Shown here: piece after piece, positions 9,044-17,332 of the stretch
How positions within the stretch are numbered: the stretch's first letter is position 1
Layout: each line of letters opens with the position of its first letter
DNA from: Pseudarthrobacter defluvii
GTDB lineage: Bacteria; Actinomycetota; Actinomycetes; Actinomycetales; Micrococcaceae
Length of the DNA stretch: 64,000 nucleotides
Direction: 5' to 3'
Assembly (NCBI RefSeq): GCF_030323865.1
Contig: NZ_CP066362.1
Coordinates: forward strand, 2,604,001-2,668,000
Notes under the pieces: generated by a model
Told to the model about the DNA's origin: nothing
Databases searched by the model: none
The model's input: only the letters and a program-made list of their open reading frames with translations
Position numbers and translations under genes: made by a program

Positions 9044-10069
9044 TCAGCCGAACAGGACGGCAGCTTCCTGATAGCGCGCCTCCGGCACCACTTTCAGTTC
9101 CCCCAGCGCCTCCTCCAGCCCGACGTTCACGATGTCCGTGCCACGCAGCGACACCATGGTTCCCCATCTGCCCGCTGCTGCGGATTCGACGGCGGCCAGG
9201 CCCAGGCGGGTGGCAAGGACACGGTCGAAGGCCGTGGGTTCGCCGCCGCGCTGGATATGCCCCAGGACGGTGGCCCGGGTTTCGATGCCGGTCCTGATCT
9301 GCAGTTCCCCTTCAAGCAGCAGTCCAATGCCGCCCAGGCGTGGCCTGCCAAAAGTATCCAGGCCGCGGGGCGCGTAAGGCGCCGCGTGCCCCTCGGGTGC
9401 GAAGGCTTCGGCCACCACCACAAGGGGCGCCCTGCCCCGGTCCCGGGCGGACAGCACCCACGAGCAGACCTGGTCCAGGGATACGGGATGCTCCGGTATC
9501 AGGATGGCGTGCGCGCCTGAGGCCATTCCGGAATGCAGCGCTATCCACCCGGCGTTGCGGCCCATCACTTCCGCGACCATGCAGCGGTGATGGGATTCCC
9601 CCGTGGTCCGCAGGCGGTCTATCGCTTCCGTGGCAGTCTGGACTGCGGTGTCAAAGCCAAAGGTGTAGTCCGTGGCGCCAAGGTCGTTGTCGATGGTCTT
9701 GGGCACCCCCACCACGTTGATGCCTTGCGCGCACAGTTCCCGGGCAGCCGCCAGCGTCCCCTCTCCCCCGATGGCAATCAGGCCCTCCAGTCCGTTTCGC
9801 CGAAAACAGGCCCGTACCCCTTCGATTCCATTGCCCACCAGCGGGTTGGTCCGGGACGTGCCCAGGATGGTTCCGCCCAGGCGTGAGATCCCACGGACGC
9901 CCGTCCGGGGCAAGGGAATAGCGTCCTGTTCCAGGACACCCCGCCACCCGTCCCTGAATCCGACGAATTCGTACCCGTGGGCGACGTCCCCGCCCAGTAC
10001 TGCTCCCCGGATGACGGCGTTGACCCCCGGGCAGTCACCACCACTGGTGAGGATCCCCAGCCGCTTCAC
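9044..10069 (-). CDS. pfkA: 6-phosphofructokinase (actinobacterial group III)
   Basis: This 341-residue PFK-A fold enzyme phosphorylates fructose 6-phosphate. The N-terminus MKRLGILTSGGDCPG, the GTSR motif, the PKTIDNDL catalytic loop (bases Asp127 and Asp129) and EVMGRNAGW are intact. The phosphoryl-donor positions are mixed: Gly104 as in ATP enzymes (GGEGT), Lys124 as in PPi enzymes, and Glu103 in place of the usual Asp. This pattern is known in actinobacterial PFKs, and Gly104 favours ATP. Its start overlaps the end of the GH65 gene by four bases, so translational coupling of disaccharide phosphorolysis to glycolysis is likely. Confidence 0.93.
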   Translation of the reverse strand: MKRLGILTSGGDCPGVNAVIRGAVLGGDVAHGYEFVGFRDGWRGVLEQDAIPLPRTGVRGISRLGGTILGTSRTNPLVGNGIEGVRACFRRNGLEGLIAIGGEGTLAAARELCAQGINVVGVPKTIDNDLGATDYTFGFDTAVQTATEAIDRLRTTGESHHRCMVAEVMGRNAGWIALHSGMASGAHAILIPEHPVSLDQVCSWVLSARDRGRAPLVVVAEAFAPEGHAAPYAPRGLDTFGRPRLGGIGLLLEGELQIRTGIETRATVLGHIQRGGEPTAFDRVLATRLGLAAVESAAAGRWGTMVSLRGTDIVNVGLEEALGELKVVPEARYQEAAVLFG

Positions 10070-13000
10070 GACGCCACCAGTCCGGGTTCCCGGGCAGGTA
10101 TCGGAAAGTGCCGGGTCCGGCCGGGAGTCAGGACAACATCGGTGCCGTACACATGCACCTTGATGGGGCCGGCGTCGCCGGGGGCGGAGGCGATGCTCAT
10201 CCGGCCGTCCTTGAGGTGCACCCGAAGCCGATGCCCCCTGTACAGGACCTCGAAGGCCACGGCGCGAAGACCCGTGGGCAGGTTGGGAGCGAATACGATC
10301 GTCTCCCCGCTGAACCGAAGGCCCGCGAAGCTGCGCTGCACCACGTCGATCGTGCCGCCCATCGCGCCCAAATGGATCCCCGCGCGCGTGGTGCCGTGCT
10401 GGGTGTCGTCCAGATCGGCGTCGAGCGCTTCCCGGAAGCTGTCCCAGGCCCTGTCCGCGTCCAGGCCTGCCAGGACGGATGCGTGCGCAACCCTGCTCAG
10501 TGTGGACCCGTGGGCAGTCCTGGCCAGGTAATACTCGATGGTCCGGTTGAGTTGTTCCTGCGTGAATCCGTAGTGCAGCCGCTGGAGGATGGTGACCAGT
10601 CCTTCGTGGCCCAGCAGGTACGGCAGCATGAGGACATCCGCCTGTTTTGCCAGCTTGTAGCAGTTGGTCGCGTCGTCTTCAGCTTCCAGGATCAGGTCCA
10701 GCCGCTCAATGTCACCGTACTCGTCCCGGTAATGCTCCCAATCAAGCTCCTTCAACTCCCCGTAGCCCTCGAACTGGCTGATGACGCCGTCACTGTGAAA
10801 GGGGACGTACATCGCAGTTCCCATGTGCGCCCACCCGGCTGTCTCCTCCTCGGTGACGCCGAGGCGTTCCATGAGCCCGGCACGCTCGCTGCCATGGAGG
10901 AAGGACAGGATCCCCGCCGCCTGGGAGCAGACCCACGCCGCCATGACGTTGGTGTAGGCGTTATCGTCCAGGCCTGGTTTGTCCCGGCCGGGATAGCCTG
11001 TGTGGTATTCGTCCGGTCCCACCACACCGCGCAGGTGGTACCGGCCGCCCGGCTCGTCGTACCAGGCCAGGGAGCGGAAGAACCTGGCAACCTCGATGAC
11101 CAGCTCAGCCCCCTTTTGGAGGAGCCAAATCTTGTTCCCGGTGGTCTGGAAGTACTGCCAGGCGTTGAAGGCGACGGCGAGGCCCGAGTGGACCTGCAAA
11201 TGCGAGTGGTCCCTCACCCACCTGCCGGACCTTTCGTTGTACAGCCATTTTGGTGTCTCCTCGGTCCCGTCACTGCCGCTTTGCCACGGAAACTTGGCCC
11301 CTTCCAGCCCTTCGACAGCTGCAGCATCCCGGGCAGCGGGAAGCCGCCGCCACCGATAGTCGAGTACGGAGCGGGCAATGTCGGGCGTCCTTGAGGTGAG
11401 TACCGGCAAAACGAACAGCTCATCCCAAAAGACGTGGCCGCGGTAGCCTTCGCCATGCAGGCCGCGCGCGGTGACGCCGGCATCGAGTTCGGCCGTGTGG
11501 TGCGTCAAGGTCTGCAGCAGATGGAAGATATGCAGGTTAAGGACCAGTTGCACCTGGACCGGGGCGTCGATGTCCACCAGGAACGGCCGGAGTTCGCGCC
11601 GCCAGGCCTCCTCGTGCGCCGCCAGCAGCGCATCATAGTCTCCGCCCGTGCGCTCCAGCACGGCCCTGGCCCCCGTCTCCGGGGAGGAGATGGCGCGGTC
11701 GCGGGAGGTTACCACTGCCACTGTCTTGGTGATCCGCGCCGCCTTGCCCGCCTCAAGGGAAAGCAGGAAGGTGTGGAAGTGGTACGCACCTTTCCTGCCC
11801 TCGATTCCGGCCGCCTCGCGGCGAAAGAATGTTCGGTAGGCTGCAGCGATGCGGATCAGGCTTTGGGTTGTTTCGACTTCGACGACGGAGGTTGCGTCGG
11901 GTGGCCCCTCCGGGCTGGAGCCGCGCAGGGCGGTCCTGTCGGCGAGATGGACGTCGGAGCCCTGGGCGCGTTCAGGCAGGTTGGCGTTACGCACGGCGGC
12001 ATTTATTCCGCTGCGGACTTCCACGTCACCGTTCCAGCCTAGGGCAGTGATTACCGTTTCGAGGACCAGCAGGTGGGGTTCGGCCATGGATGCAAAGCGG
12101 GTTTGCACCACTTCCAGCCGCCGGTGGTCCGCGCCCTCCAACAGCAGCCTGCGCTCAAGCAGCGCCTTTTTGAGGTCCAGGACACGGCGCTCCCGGATTA
12201 CGGTCATCCCGCCCTCCGACCACCACGGCTGGCCGGACAGGCGCAGATCGAGCGGCAGGCAGTCCGGTGCGTTGACCATGTGTTCTTCCAGTAGCGTCTC
12301 TCCGGCTGCCGTGGCCAGGACCCGGTTGTACACGCCCGCAAGATACATTCCTGCGTAGCTGAAGGGGCCGCCCTCGGGTGCCGCCCCCCGGACGCCCATG
12401 TAGCCGTTACCGAGGGTAGTCAGGGCTTCCCGGTGTCCCTCGTGCGCGGCGTCGAACCCTTCGTAAACGAGGTGCCAGGCGTTACCGATGACTTGTCCCA
12501 GGTCCAGCTCTCCCACGTCGTTGAGGACTATTCCCGCACCGGCCGCTTCGAGCTGGCGGCGGTTACCCGTGCGGTCGATTCCCACTACGAGGCCGAACCC
12601 GCCCCGCCGGCCGGCTTCAACCCCCGCCGCCGAATCCTCCACCACCACGGCGTGCGCCGGGGCCACCCCGAGCCGTGACGCGGCCGCGAGAAACACGTCC
12701 GGTGCAGGCTTTCCGCGCAAACCCAGCCCGGCCGCCGTCGTTCCGTCCATCACTACGTGGAACAGATCGTGGATGCCTGCCGCCTGCAGGACCAACGCGG
12801 CGTTGCGGCTTGACGTGACCACGGCGGTTGGAACCGCCGCGCCCTCAAGCCGCTGCAAAAGTTCGAGCGTCCCGGGGTAGCTCTGGACGCCGTCGTCCCG
12901 GAGGTGTTGCAGGAAGTATTCGTTCTTCCAGGCGCCCAAGCCGAATCCCGTCCAGGCTCCGGCTTCGTCAGTATCTTTCCCCTTTTCAATCTGCACCCCG

Positions 13001-13248
13001 CGGGCGGCCAGGAACCGCACCACCCCTTCCTCACGCGGCATCCCGTCAATGAAGGTGAGGTAGTCCGCCCTGCTGAGGGTGGCACGGTTGGCGCCCGCGG
13101 GAACCCGGGGGTCGTGCAGGATCCGGTCAAACGCATCTTTCCATGCAGCCTGGTGGACCAGCGCCGTGTTGGTGACCACCCCGTCGAGGTCGAAAATGAC
13201 GGCGTCGAATGGTGGCTTGGCGGCAGCGGCGGTGGGCGACCCGATCAT
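10066..13248 (-). CDS. Beta-phosphoglucomutase / GH65 glycoside phosphorylase fusion
   Basis: This is a 1060-residue two-domain enzyme. Residues about 12-245 are a HAD beta-phosphoglucomutase: FDAVIFDLDGVVTN holds the nucleophile Asp and the acid/base Asp, then VTSSRN and VVVEDSAAGVEAGR follow. Residues about 270-1030 are a GH65 (alpha/alpha)6 phosphorylase with FWDELFVLP, WQSGSDGTEETP and GPDEYHTG, whose Glu is the expected general acid. GH65 phosphorylases release beta-glucose 1-phosphate from trehalose, maltose, kojibiose or nigerose, and the mutase domain converts it to glucose 6-phosphate. Mycobacterium tuberculosis encodes the two parts as neighbouring genes. The donor disaccharide is not readable from sequence. 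It overlaps pfkA. Confidence 0.92.
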   Translation of the reverse strand: MIGSPTAAAAKPPFDAVIFDLDGVVTNTALVHQAAWKDAFDRILHDPRVPAGANRATLSRADYLTFIDGMPREEGVVRFLAARGVQIEKGKDTDEAGAWTGFGLGAWKNEYFLQHLRDDGVQSYPGTLELLQRLEGAAVPTAVVTSSRNAALVLQAAGIHDLFHVVMDGTTAAGLGLRGKPAPDVFLAAASRLGVAPAHAVVVEDSAAGVEAGRRGGFGLVVGIDRTGNRRQLEAAGAGIVLNDVGELDLGQVIGNAWHLVYEGFDAAHEGHREALTTLGNGYMGVRGAAPEGGPFSYAGMYLAGVYNRVLATAAGETLLEEHMVNAPDCLPLDLRLSGQPWWSEGGMTVIRERRVLDLKKALLERRLLLEGADHRRLEVVQTRFASMAEPHLLVLETVITALGWNGDVEVRSGINAAVRNANLPERAQGSDVHLADRTALRGSSPEGPPDATSVVEVETTQSLIRIAAAYRTFFRREAAGIEGRKGAYHFHTFLLSLEAGKAARITKTVAVVTSRDRAISSPETGARAVLERTGGDYDALLAAHEEAWRRELRPFLVDIDAPVQVQLVLNLHIFHLLQTLTHHTAELDAGVTARGLHGEGYRGHVFWDELFVLPVLTSRTPDIARSVLDYRWRRLPAARDAAAVEGLEGAKFPWQSGSDGTEETPKWLYNERSGRWVRDHSHLQVHSGLAVAFNAWQYFQTTGNKIWLLQKGAELVIEVARFFRSLAWYDEPGGRYHLRGVVGPDEYHTGYPGRDKPGLDDNAYTNVMAAWVCSQAAGILSFLHGSERAGLMERLGVTEEETAGWAHMGTAMYVPFHSDGVISQFEGYGELKELDWEHYRDEYGDIERLDLILEAEDDATNCYKLAKQADVLMLPYLLGHEGLVTILQRLHYGFTQEQLNRTIEYYLARTAHGSTLSRVAHASVLAGLDADRAWDSFREALDADLDDTQHGTTRAGIHLGAMGGTIDVVQRSFAGLRFSGETIVFAPNLPTGLRAVAFEVLYRGHRLRVHLKDGRMSIASAPGDAGPIKVHVYGTDVVLTPGRTRHFPIPAREPGLVAS

Positions 13249-13283
13249 AGGTCAGTGGTACCAGCAAGAGCACGTTCCGGAAA

Positions 13284-13297
13284 GGGCCGATGGGCCC
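13284..13297 (-). promoter_or_regulatory. Palindrome upstream of the GH65 fusion gene, weakly DosR-like
   Basis: GGGCC-GATG-GGCCC lies 36 bases before the GH65 start in the 57-base gap after the third PNPOx gene. It has the spacing and GC-rich half-sites of a DosR box but matches the core at only about 9 of 14 positions. It could equally be a small hairpin at the end of the PNPOx transcript. Confidence 0.2.
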
Positions 13298-13305
13298 GGC
13301 GCCGG

Positions 13306-13770
13306 CTACGCAGTGCCCCTGCCTGCGGCGTGTCCCACGTGGTTCCACCAGGTCAGCGGCGACGTGATGGTGAAACGCCTTCCGCTGACGGCGGTGGGGA
13401 CAATGCGGACGAAGTGGTCCTTTTCGCCCGCCTGCCAGGGAAAGAGTGTCAGTCCGGCCCCGGTCAGGAGTTCCTCTGAAGGGTCCAGAATGACGGCCCT
13501 GCCTTTGACCAGCACGCTCCACGCCTGGGACGTGTCATGGCCGTCGGCTTCAAGCGCGACGGCGAGTGGTCCCCCGGCTGCGCGCAGTTTGGTTCCTTCC
13601 CCGGTGCGGAACACAACTGACTGTTGGTCCACCTTGAAGTTGACCGGAAAGACTTCCGGATACCCGTCCACCAGTACGGCCAGGTGGCCGACGGACACTC
13701 CCCGGAGGAGGTCCCAGCACGTTCCGGCATCCAGGACTTCGGTGGGCGTTTGCGGGGCGTCATTGTGCAT
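13306..13770 (-). CDS. Pyridoxamine 5'-phosphate oxidase-fold protein, paralogue 3
   Basis: This 154-residue split-barrel protein is collinear with the other two paralogues: EVLDAGTCW, VGHLAVLVDG, FPVNFKV, VVFRTGEGTK, AWSVLVKGRA, LFPWQAGEKDHF and SGRRFTI. It is closer to paralogue 2 than to paralogue 1 by these motifs. It lies 57 bases upstream of the GH65/beta-PGM fusion on the same strand, suggesting one operon PNPOx-GH65-pfkA. Just upstream, a GGGACT motif (13798-13803) and GTCCC (13814-13818) recall DosR half-sites, but at the wrong spacing. Confidence 0.87.
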   Translation of the reverse strand: MHNDAPQTPTEVLDAGTCWDLLRGVSVGHLAVLVDGYPEVFPVNFKVDQQSVVFRTGEGTKLRAAGGPLAVALEADGHDTSQAWSVLVKGRAVILDPSEELLTGAGLTLFPWQAGEKDHFVRIVPTAVSGRRFTITSPLTWWNHVGHAAGRGTA

Positions 13771-13880
13771 GATCCGAACATAGCGGCGCGCCGGCCCGGG
13801 GACTAGAGCATTTCGTCCCAGCCGAGGAGTCGCGTTTCAGTACAGACTCCCGGCACGCAATCACCGGCGCAGGGCAAAGA

Positions 13881-13912
13881 AAAACACCCCGGTCCGAAGA
13901 CCGGAGTGTTTT
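13881..13912 (-). terminator. Intrinsic terminator of ssrA
   Basis: On the minus strand, 14-nt arms pair completely (one G-U wobble) around a UUCG tetraloop closed by C-G, and a run of U residues follows. It lies about 40 bases past the tmRNA 3' end. A second perfect hairpin (GCCATCC/GGATGGC, 13924-13942) sits between the tmRNA and this terminator. Confidence 0.8.
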
Positions 13913-13952
13913 CGATGACTCGAGCCATCCGTGAAGGATGGCCCGAACCGTG

Positions 13953-14321
13953 GGGTGGAGATGGGGGGAATTGAACCCCCGTCCGATGTCGTGTTGTCAG
14001 GGCTTCTCCGGGCGCAGTTTGCGTCGGATTTTCTCGGCCCCAGCCATGCTGCAAACAGCTAGCTGATCCGGGCCCAGTCATCTAAAAGTCCCGTTTACTC
14101 CGATGACGGGAGCAAACAGCAGTGGCTATCTAAATGACGCCAGGATCCGGGGCGATAGCAACCCCGGGCTGACGGACTGTCTTACTGCTTAGGCAGCGAG
14201 AGCGAAGTCAGTGCGCTTAGATTCGGCACTTATTGGTTTGCAGAAAGCGTTTACGAGATAATTCTGCATCCTCGGCCCGCTTCACCTGTCGCGACTAACA
14301 CCGTCGAAACCGATCATCCCC
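13953..14321 (-). ncRNA. ssrA: tmRNA (10Sa RNA), tag AESKRTDFALAA
   Basis: The 5' end reads GGGGATGATCGGTTTCGAC and pairs over seven bases with CATCTCC near the 3' end to form the acceptor stem. The T-arm GGGGGTTCAATTCCCCC precedes it, and the CCA end is not cleanly encoded (ACCCCA). The internal reading frame (14189-14227, minus strand) encodes AESKRTDFALAA followed by UAA, a canonical degradation tag with the ALAA end recognised by ClpXP-type proteases. It lies 73 bases downstream of smpB on the same strand, the classic partner arrangement for trans-translation. Ends are accurate to a few bases. Confidence 0.95.
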
Positions 14322-14394
14322 GTATTTTGTTACCAAACCGGCTGGCAAGCCTGCCGGACTATTCATACTAACGTATGCCTCGGCGAAATAATTC

Positions 14395-14868
14395 CTACCG
14401 GCGCCGGTTGCGTTCGCGCATCTCGCGCTGGGCCTCGCGGTTGTCCTGCTGCTCCCGCAGCGTCTGCCGCTTGTCGTACTCCCGTTTACCGCGGGCAACG
14501 GCGATTTCCACCTTGGCGCGGCCGTCCACGAAGTAGAGCTGCAGTGGCACGATGGTGTAGCCGGCTTCCTGAACCTTGCGGGAGATCTTGATGAGCTCCT
14601 CGCGGTGCAGCAGCAGCTTACGGCGCCGGCGGGCAGCATGGTTGGTCCAGCTGCCCTGGTTGTACTCGGGAATGTGGATGGCTTCCATCCACAGTTCGTC
14701 GTTATAGAACGTGCAGAATCCGTCCACCATGGAGGCGTGGCCTTCGCGCAGGGACTTCACTTCGGTGCCCATCAGCGCGATGCCGGCCTCGTAAGTGTCC
14801 AGCACGTGGTAGTCGTGCCGGGCCTTGCGGTTGGTGGCCACCACCTTACGGCCACTTTCTTTAGGCAC
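14395..14868 (-). CDS. smpB: SsrA-binding protein SmpB
   Basis: This 157-residue protein binds the tRNA-like end of tmRNA and delivers it to stalled ribosomes. Visible motifs are VVATNRKARHDYHVLDTYEAG, GTEVKSLREG, NHAARRRRKLLLHR and the basic C-terminal tail (REQQDNREAQREMRERNRRR) that enters the mRNA channel. I chose GTG 14868 (VPKESGRK) because gaggag lies eight bases upstream; the ATG five codons earlier overlaps that ribosome-binding site. ssrA follows directly. Confidence 0.96.
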   Translation of the reverse strand: MPKESGRKVVATNRKARHDYHVLDTYEAGIALMGTEVKSLREGHASMVDGFCTFYNDELWMEAIHIPEYNQGSWTNHAARRRRKLLLHREELIKISRKVQEAGYTIVPLQLYFVDGRAKVEIAVARGKREYDKRQTLREQQDNREAQREMRERNRRR

Positions 14869-14950
14869 GGGAAAACTCCTCAAGTTCAGGTTGACAGCTC
14901 CCCGCCTGGCGGCGCGGAGCTATCCCAGTCTACGGCAGCGCTGTTCTGCC

Positions 14951-16390
14951 CTACAGCAGCCCCATGGGGTCTACAGCCTTGCCGTTGAGCCAGGTTTCGA
15001 AGTGGGCGTGGCAGCCGGTGGAGTTGCCTGTGCTGCCGGAGTAGGCGATGAGCTGGCCCTGGGAAACGTGTTGCCCGTTCGAGACCACGATGCTCGAGTT
15101 GTGGTAGTAGATGGTGGTCAGGGTGTTGCCCTGCACCAGGCCATGATCGATCTTGACGCGCCACCCGCCACCGTCGGCGGAGTTCCAGCCGGAGCTGAAG
15201 ACCTCCCCGGCCGCCGCCGCGTATACGGGGGTGCCGCAGGCCGCACCGAAGTCGATTCCGGTGTGCATGTAGCCACCGGTGCCATAGAAGTCGATCGTTC
15301 CCGGCGGGGTTGTTCGGTAGCCAAAGCCCGAGGTGATGGGGATGCTGCCGTCGAAGGGGTGGCGAAGGCCAAAGGCCGACGGCGACCCCACTGCGGGCGG
15401 TACGTACGGCTGGACGGGCGGGGCGGGTCGGTTCGCTGCCGCGGCAGCAGCGGCAGCAGCGGCGGCAGCCGCAGCAGCAGCCTCTGCCTGTCGGCGCTGC
15501 TCCGCTTCCCAGGCTTCGCGGGCTTTGCGGTCGCGTTCTGCGATCTCGTTGGCCACTTGGTTCTGGTTGGCCTGGACACCGGCCAGTTGGGCCTGGATTC
15601 CCGGCTTGGCTGCCTGGAGCTCGGCGTCAAGGCGGGTGGTATCAGCGATCAGTTGGTCTACCTGGGCCTTCTTCGCTGCTGCTTCGTCGCGCGCAGCCTT
15701 TTCCCGTTCGAGCGCGGCGTCGGCTTTGGCCTTGAGGTCCTTGATCTCCGCTTCCACGGCCTGGAGGCGGGCTTCGGAGTTGACGTTGGTGGCATTCTGC
15801 TGGTTGAGCTTGTCCATGGCTGCGTTCTGGCTGCGCATGGCCTGGTCCGCCAGGTCCATGGTTTCAGTCAGGCTGCTGCCGCTGATGGAACCGAAGAACA
15901 GGGACAGATTGGAGGGAACGCCACCGGATTTATAGGCCTGCGTGGCGATTTGGCCGATCAGTTTCTTGGTGTCGGCGATCTTCTGCTTGTCCGTTTCCAG
16001 CTGCTGGGTGATCTTGGCCTTGTTCTGCTGGGCCATGTCGACACGCGCGGCCAGTGCCTCCGATTCCTTGACGGCGCTGGCCACGCGGCCCTGCGCGTCG
16101 AGCAGCGCCTGCTGAGCACCCGGCAACTGGCCCTGGTAGATCACCAGGTCGCCGGCGGCCTTTGCGATCCGGGAATCGACAAATTCGAGGGAAGCCTGCA
16201 CGCGTGCGGCTTCTGCTTCGAGCGCGGCTTTGCGGTCCTCGAGGTCGTCGGCGAAGGCGACGGGCGTGGCAACCGCCATGCCCGCAGAAAGCATGATGGT
16301 GAGCACGCCGCTAACGATCCCCAAGCGGCGCGCAGCGGCCCGTCCCTGGCTGTGGCGGGGACGGGGCAAGGTTTGATCAGTTACGTTCAT
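14951..16390 (-). CDS. Secreted M23 peptidoglycan hydrolase with coiled coil (EnvC/RipC-like FtsEX partner)
   Basis: This 479-residue protein has an export signal (basic start, hydrophobic GVLTIMLSAGMAVATPVAFA, cut near ADD), a long coiled coil (about residues 45-310), a 16-alanine run and Pro-rich linker, then a C-terminal M23 domain. Zinc-site motifs HTGIDFG and HAHFE are present. Its place 27 bases after ftsX and its coiled-coil plus peptidase layout match hydrolases activated by FtsEX during division. ATG 16390 is chosen because aaggaa lies six bases upstream. It is probably co-transcribed with ftsEX and smpB. Confidence 0.9.
   Translation of the reverse strand: MNVTDQTLPRPRHSQGRAAARRLGIVSGVLTIMLSAGMAVATPVAFADDLEDRKAALEAEAARVQASLEFVDSRIAKAAGDLVIYQGQLPGAQQALLDAQGRVASAVKESEALAARVDMAQQNKAKITQQLETDKQKIADTKKLIGQIATQAYKSGGVPSNLSLFFGSISGSSLTETMDLADQAMRSQNAAMDKLNQQNATNVNSEARLQAVEAEIKDLKAKADAALEREKAARDEAAAKKAQVDQLIADTTRLDAELQAAKPGIQAQLAGVQANQNQVANEIAERDRKAREAWEAEQRRQAEAAAAAAAAAAAAAAAANRPAPPVQPYVPPAVGSPSAFGLRHPFDGSIPITSGFGYRTTPPGTIDFYGTGGYMHTGIDFGAACGTPVYAAAAGEVFSSGWNSADGGGWRVKIDHGLVQGNTLTTIYYHNSSIVVSNGQHVSQGQLIAYSGSTGNSTGCHAHFETWLNGKAVDPMGLL
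15434..15481 (-). repeat. GCN codon run encoding 16 consecutive alanines
   Basis: Sixteen Ala codons in a row (mixed GCG, GCA, GCC, GCT) link the coiled coil to the Pro-rich segment before the M23 domain. Mixed codon use argues against very recent slippage. Length variation between strains would be expected. Confidence 0.9.
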
Positions 16391-16417
16391 GGGCATTCCT
16401 TGGTCGGTGTGCACAGC

Positions 16418-17332
16418 CTAAACGCGCAAATATCTACGTAAGGTCAAGAGAGACGAAATTCCTGCCAAGGATCCGCCAAGGACCAGCAGCGCCGGGGCGA
16501 GGATCAGGGTCTGGCCGGAGGAGATGAAGGCCGTATCGGGGTACTGGCGCGACATGTAGTCGCCCAGGAAGAACCGCGCCACCGCCCACAGGGTGCCCGA
16601 GGCCAGGGCGGCGCCGATGACTGCTGCGATGACGCCTTCCAGGATGAACGGCAGTTGGATCACGGTTTTGGAGGCCCCGACGAGCCGCATGATTCCGGTT
16701 TCCCGGCGCCGGCTGAACGCTGAGAGCCTGATGGTGGTGGCGATGAGCAGGATGGCGCAGACGATCATGACGCCTGCGATGCCCACGGCCACCAGGGAGG
16801 CCCCGTTCATCACCGAGAACAGGCGTTCAAGCAGTTGGCGCTGGTCAATCACGGTTTCGACGCCCGGCTGGGACGAAAACGTCTCACTGATGATCTGGTA
16901 TTTTTCCGGGTCCTTCATGTTGATCCGGAACGATGCCGGCAGCTGGTCCGGCGTCACGGAATCGACGATGGGCGAATTGGAGAACTGGTCCTTGAAGTGC
17001 TTGTAGGCCTCATCCTTGGACTCGAACTGGAAGTCGTTGATGTACTGCGCCACGGCCGGGGACTCCAGGAGTGCGTTGAGGCCCTGTTGCTGCTCCGGGG
17101 TGACTGGCCCGGACGCGCAACCGGGCGCCGTCGAACCTTCGCTGCACAGGAAGATGGCTACCTGGACTTTGTCGTACCAGTAGCCTTTCATCTGGTTGAT
17201 CTGCATCTGCAGCATGCCCGCAGCGCCCACGAAGGTGAGGGACACGAACGTCACCAGGATGACCGAGACCACCATGGAAAGGTTGCGGCGCAGGCCGCTG
17301 CCGATCTCGGACAGAATGAACGCGAGCCTCAT
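16418..17332 (-). CDS. ftsX: Cell division ABC-type permease FtsX
   Basis: This 304-residue FtsX has four transmembrane helices (about residues 20-45, 180-205, 225-255, 270-295) and a large extracellular loop between the first two, with cysteines in [10 protein letters not shown] that could form a disulfide. The cytoplasmic [20 protein letters not shown] element is the FtsE-coupling helix typical of the MacB/FtsX group. It overlaps ftsE by four bases (ATGA). It transmits FtsE ATP hydrolysis to the hydrolase encoded next. Confidence 0.95.
   Translation of the reverse strand: MRLAFILSEIGSGLRRNLSMVVSVILVTFVSLTFVGAAGMLQMQINQMKGYWYDKVQVAIFLCSEGSTAPGCASGPVTPEQQQGLNALLESPAVAQYINDFQFESKDEAYKHFKDQFSNSPIVDSVTPDQLPASFRINMKDPEKYQIISETFSSQPGVETVIDQRQLLERLFSVMNGASLVAVGIAGVMIVCAILLIATTIRLSAFSRRRETGIMRLVGASKTVIQLPFILEGVIAAVIGAALASGTLWAVARFFLGDYMSRQYPDTAFISSGQTLILAPALLVLGGSLAGISSLLTLRRYLRV

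Noticed and set aside
13964..13986. A tRNA gene suggested by the T-arm-like GGGTTCAA sequence
   Set aside because: It is the T-arm of the tmRNA; no separate acceptor, D and anticodon arms are present.
14825..16441. A 538-codon plus-strand open frame across the M23 gene
   Set aside because: It is antisense to a well-supported M23 peptidase gene with signal peptide and catalytic motifs; high GC content produces long shadow frames.
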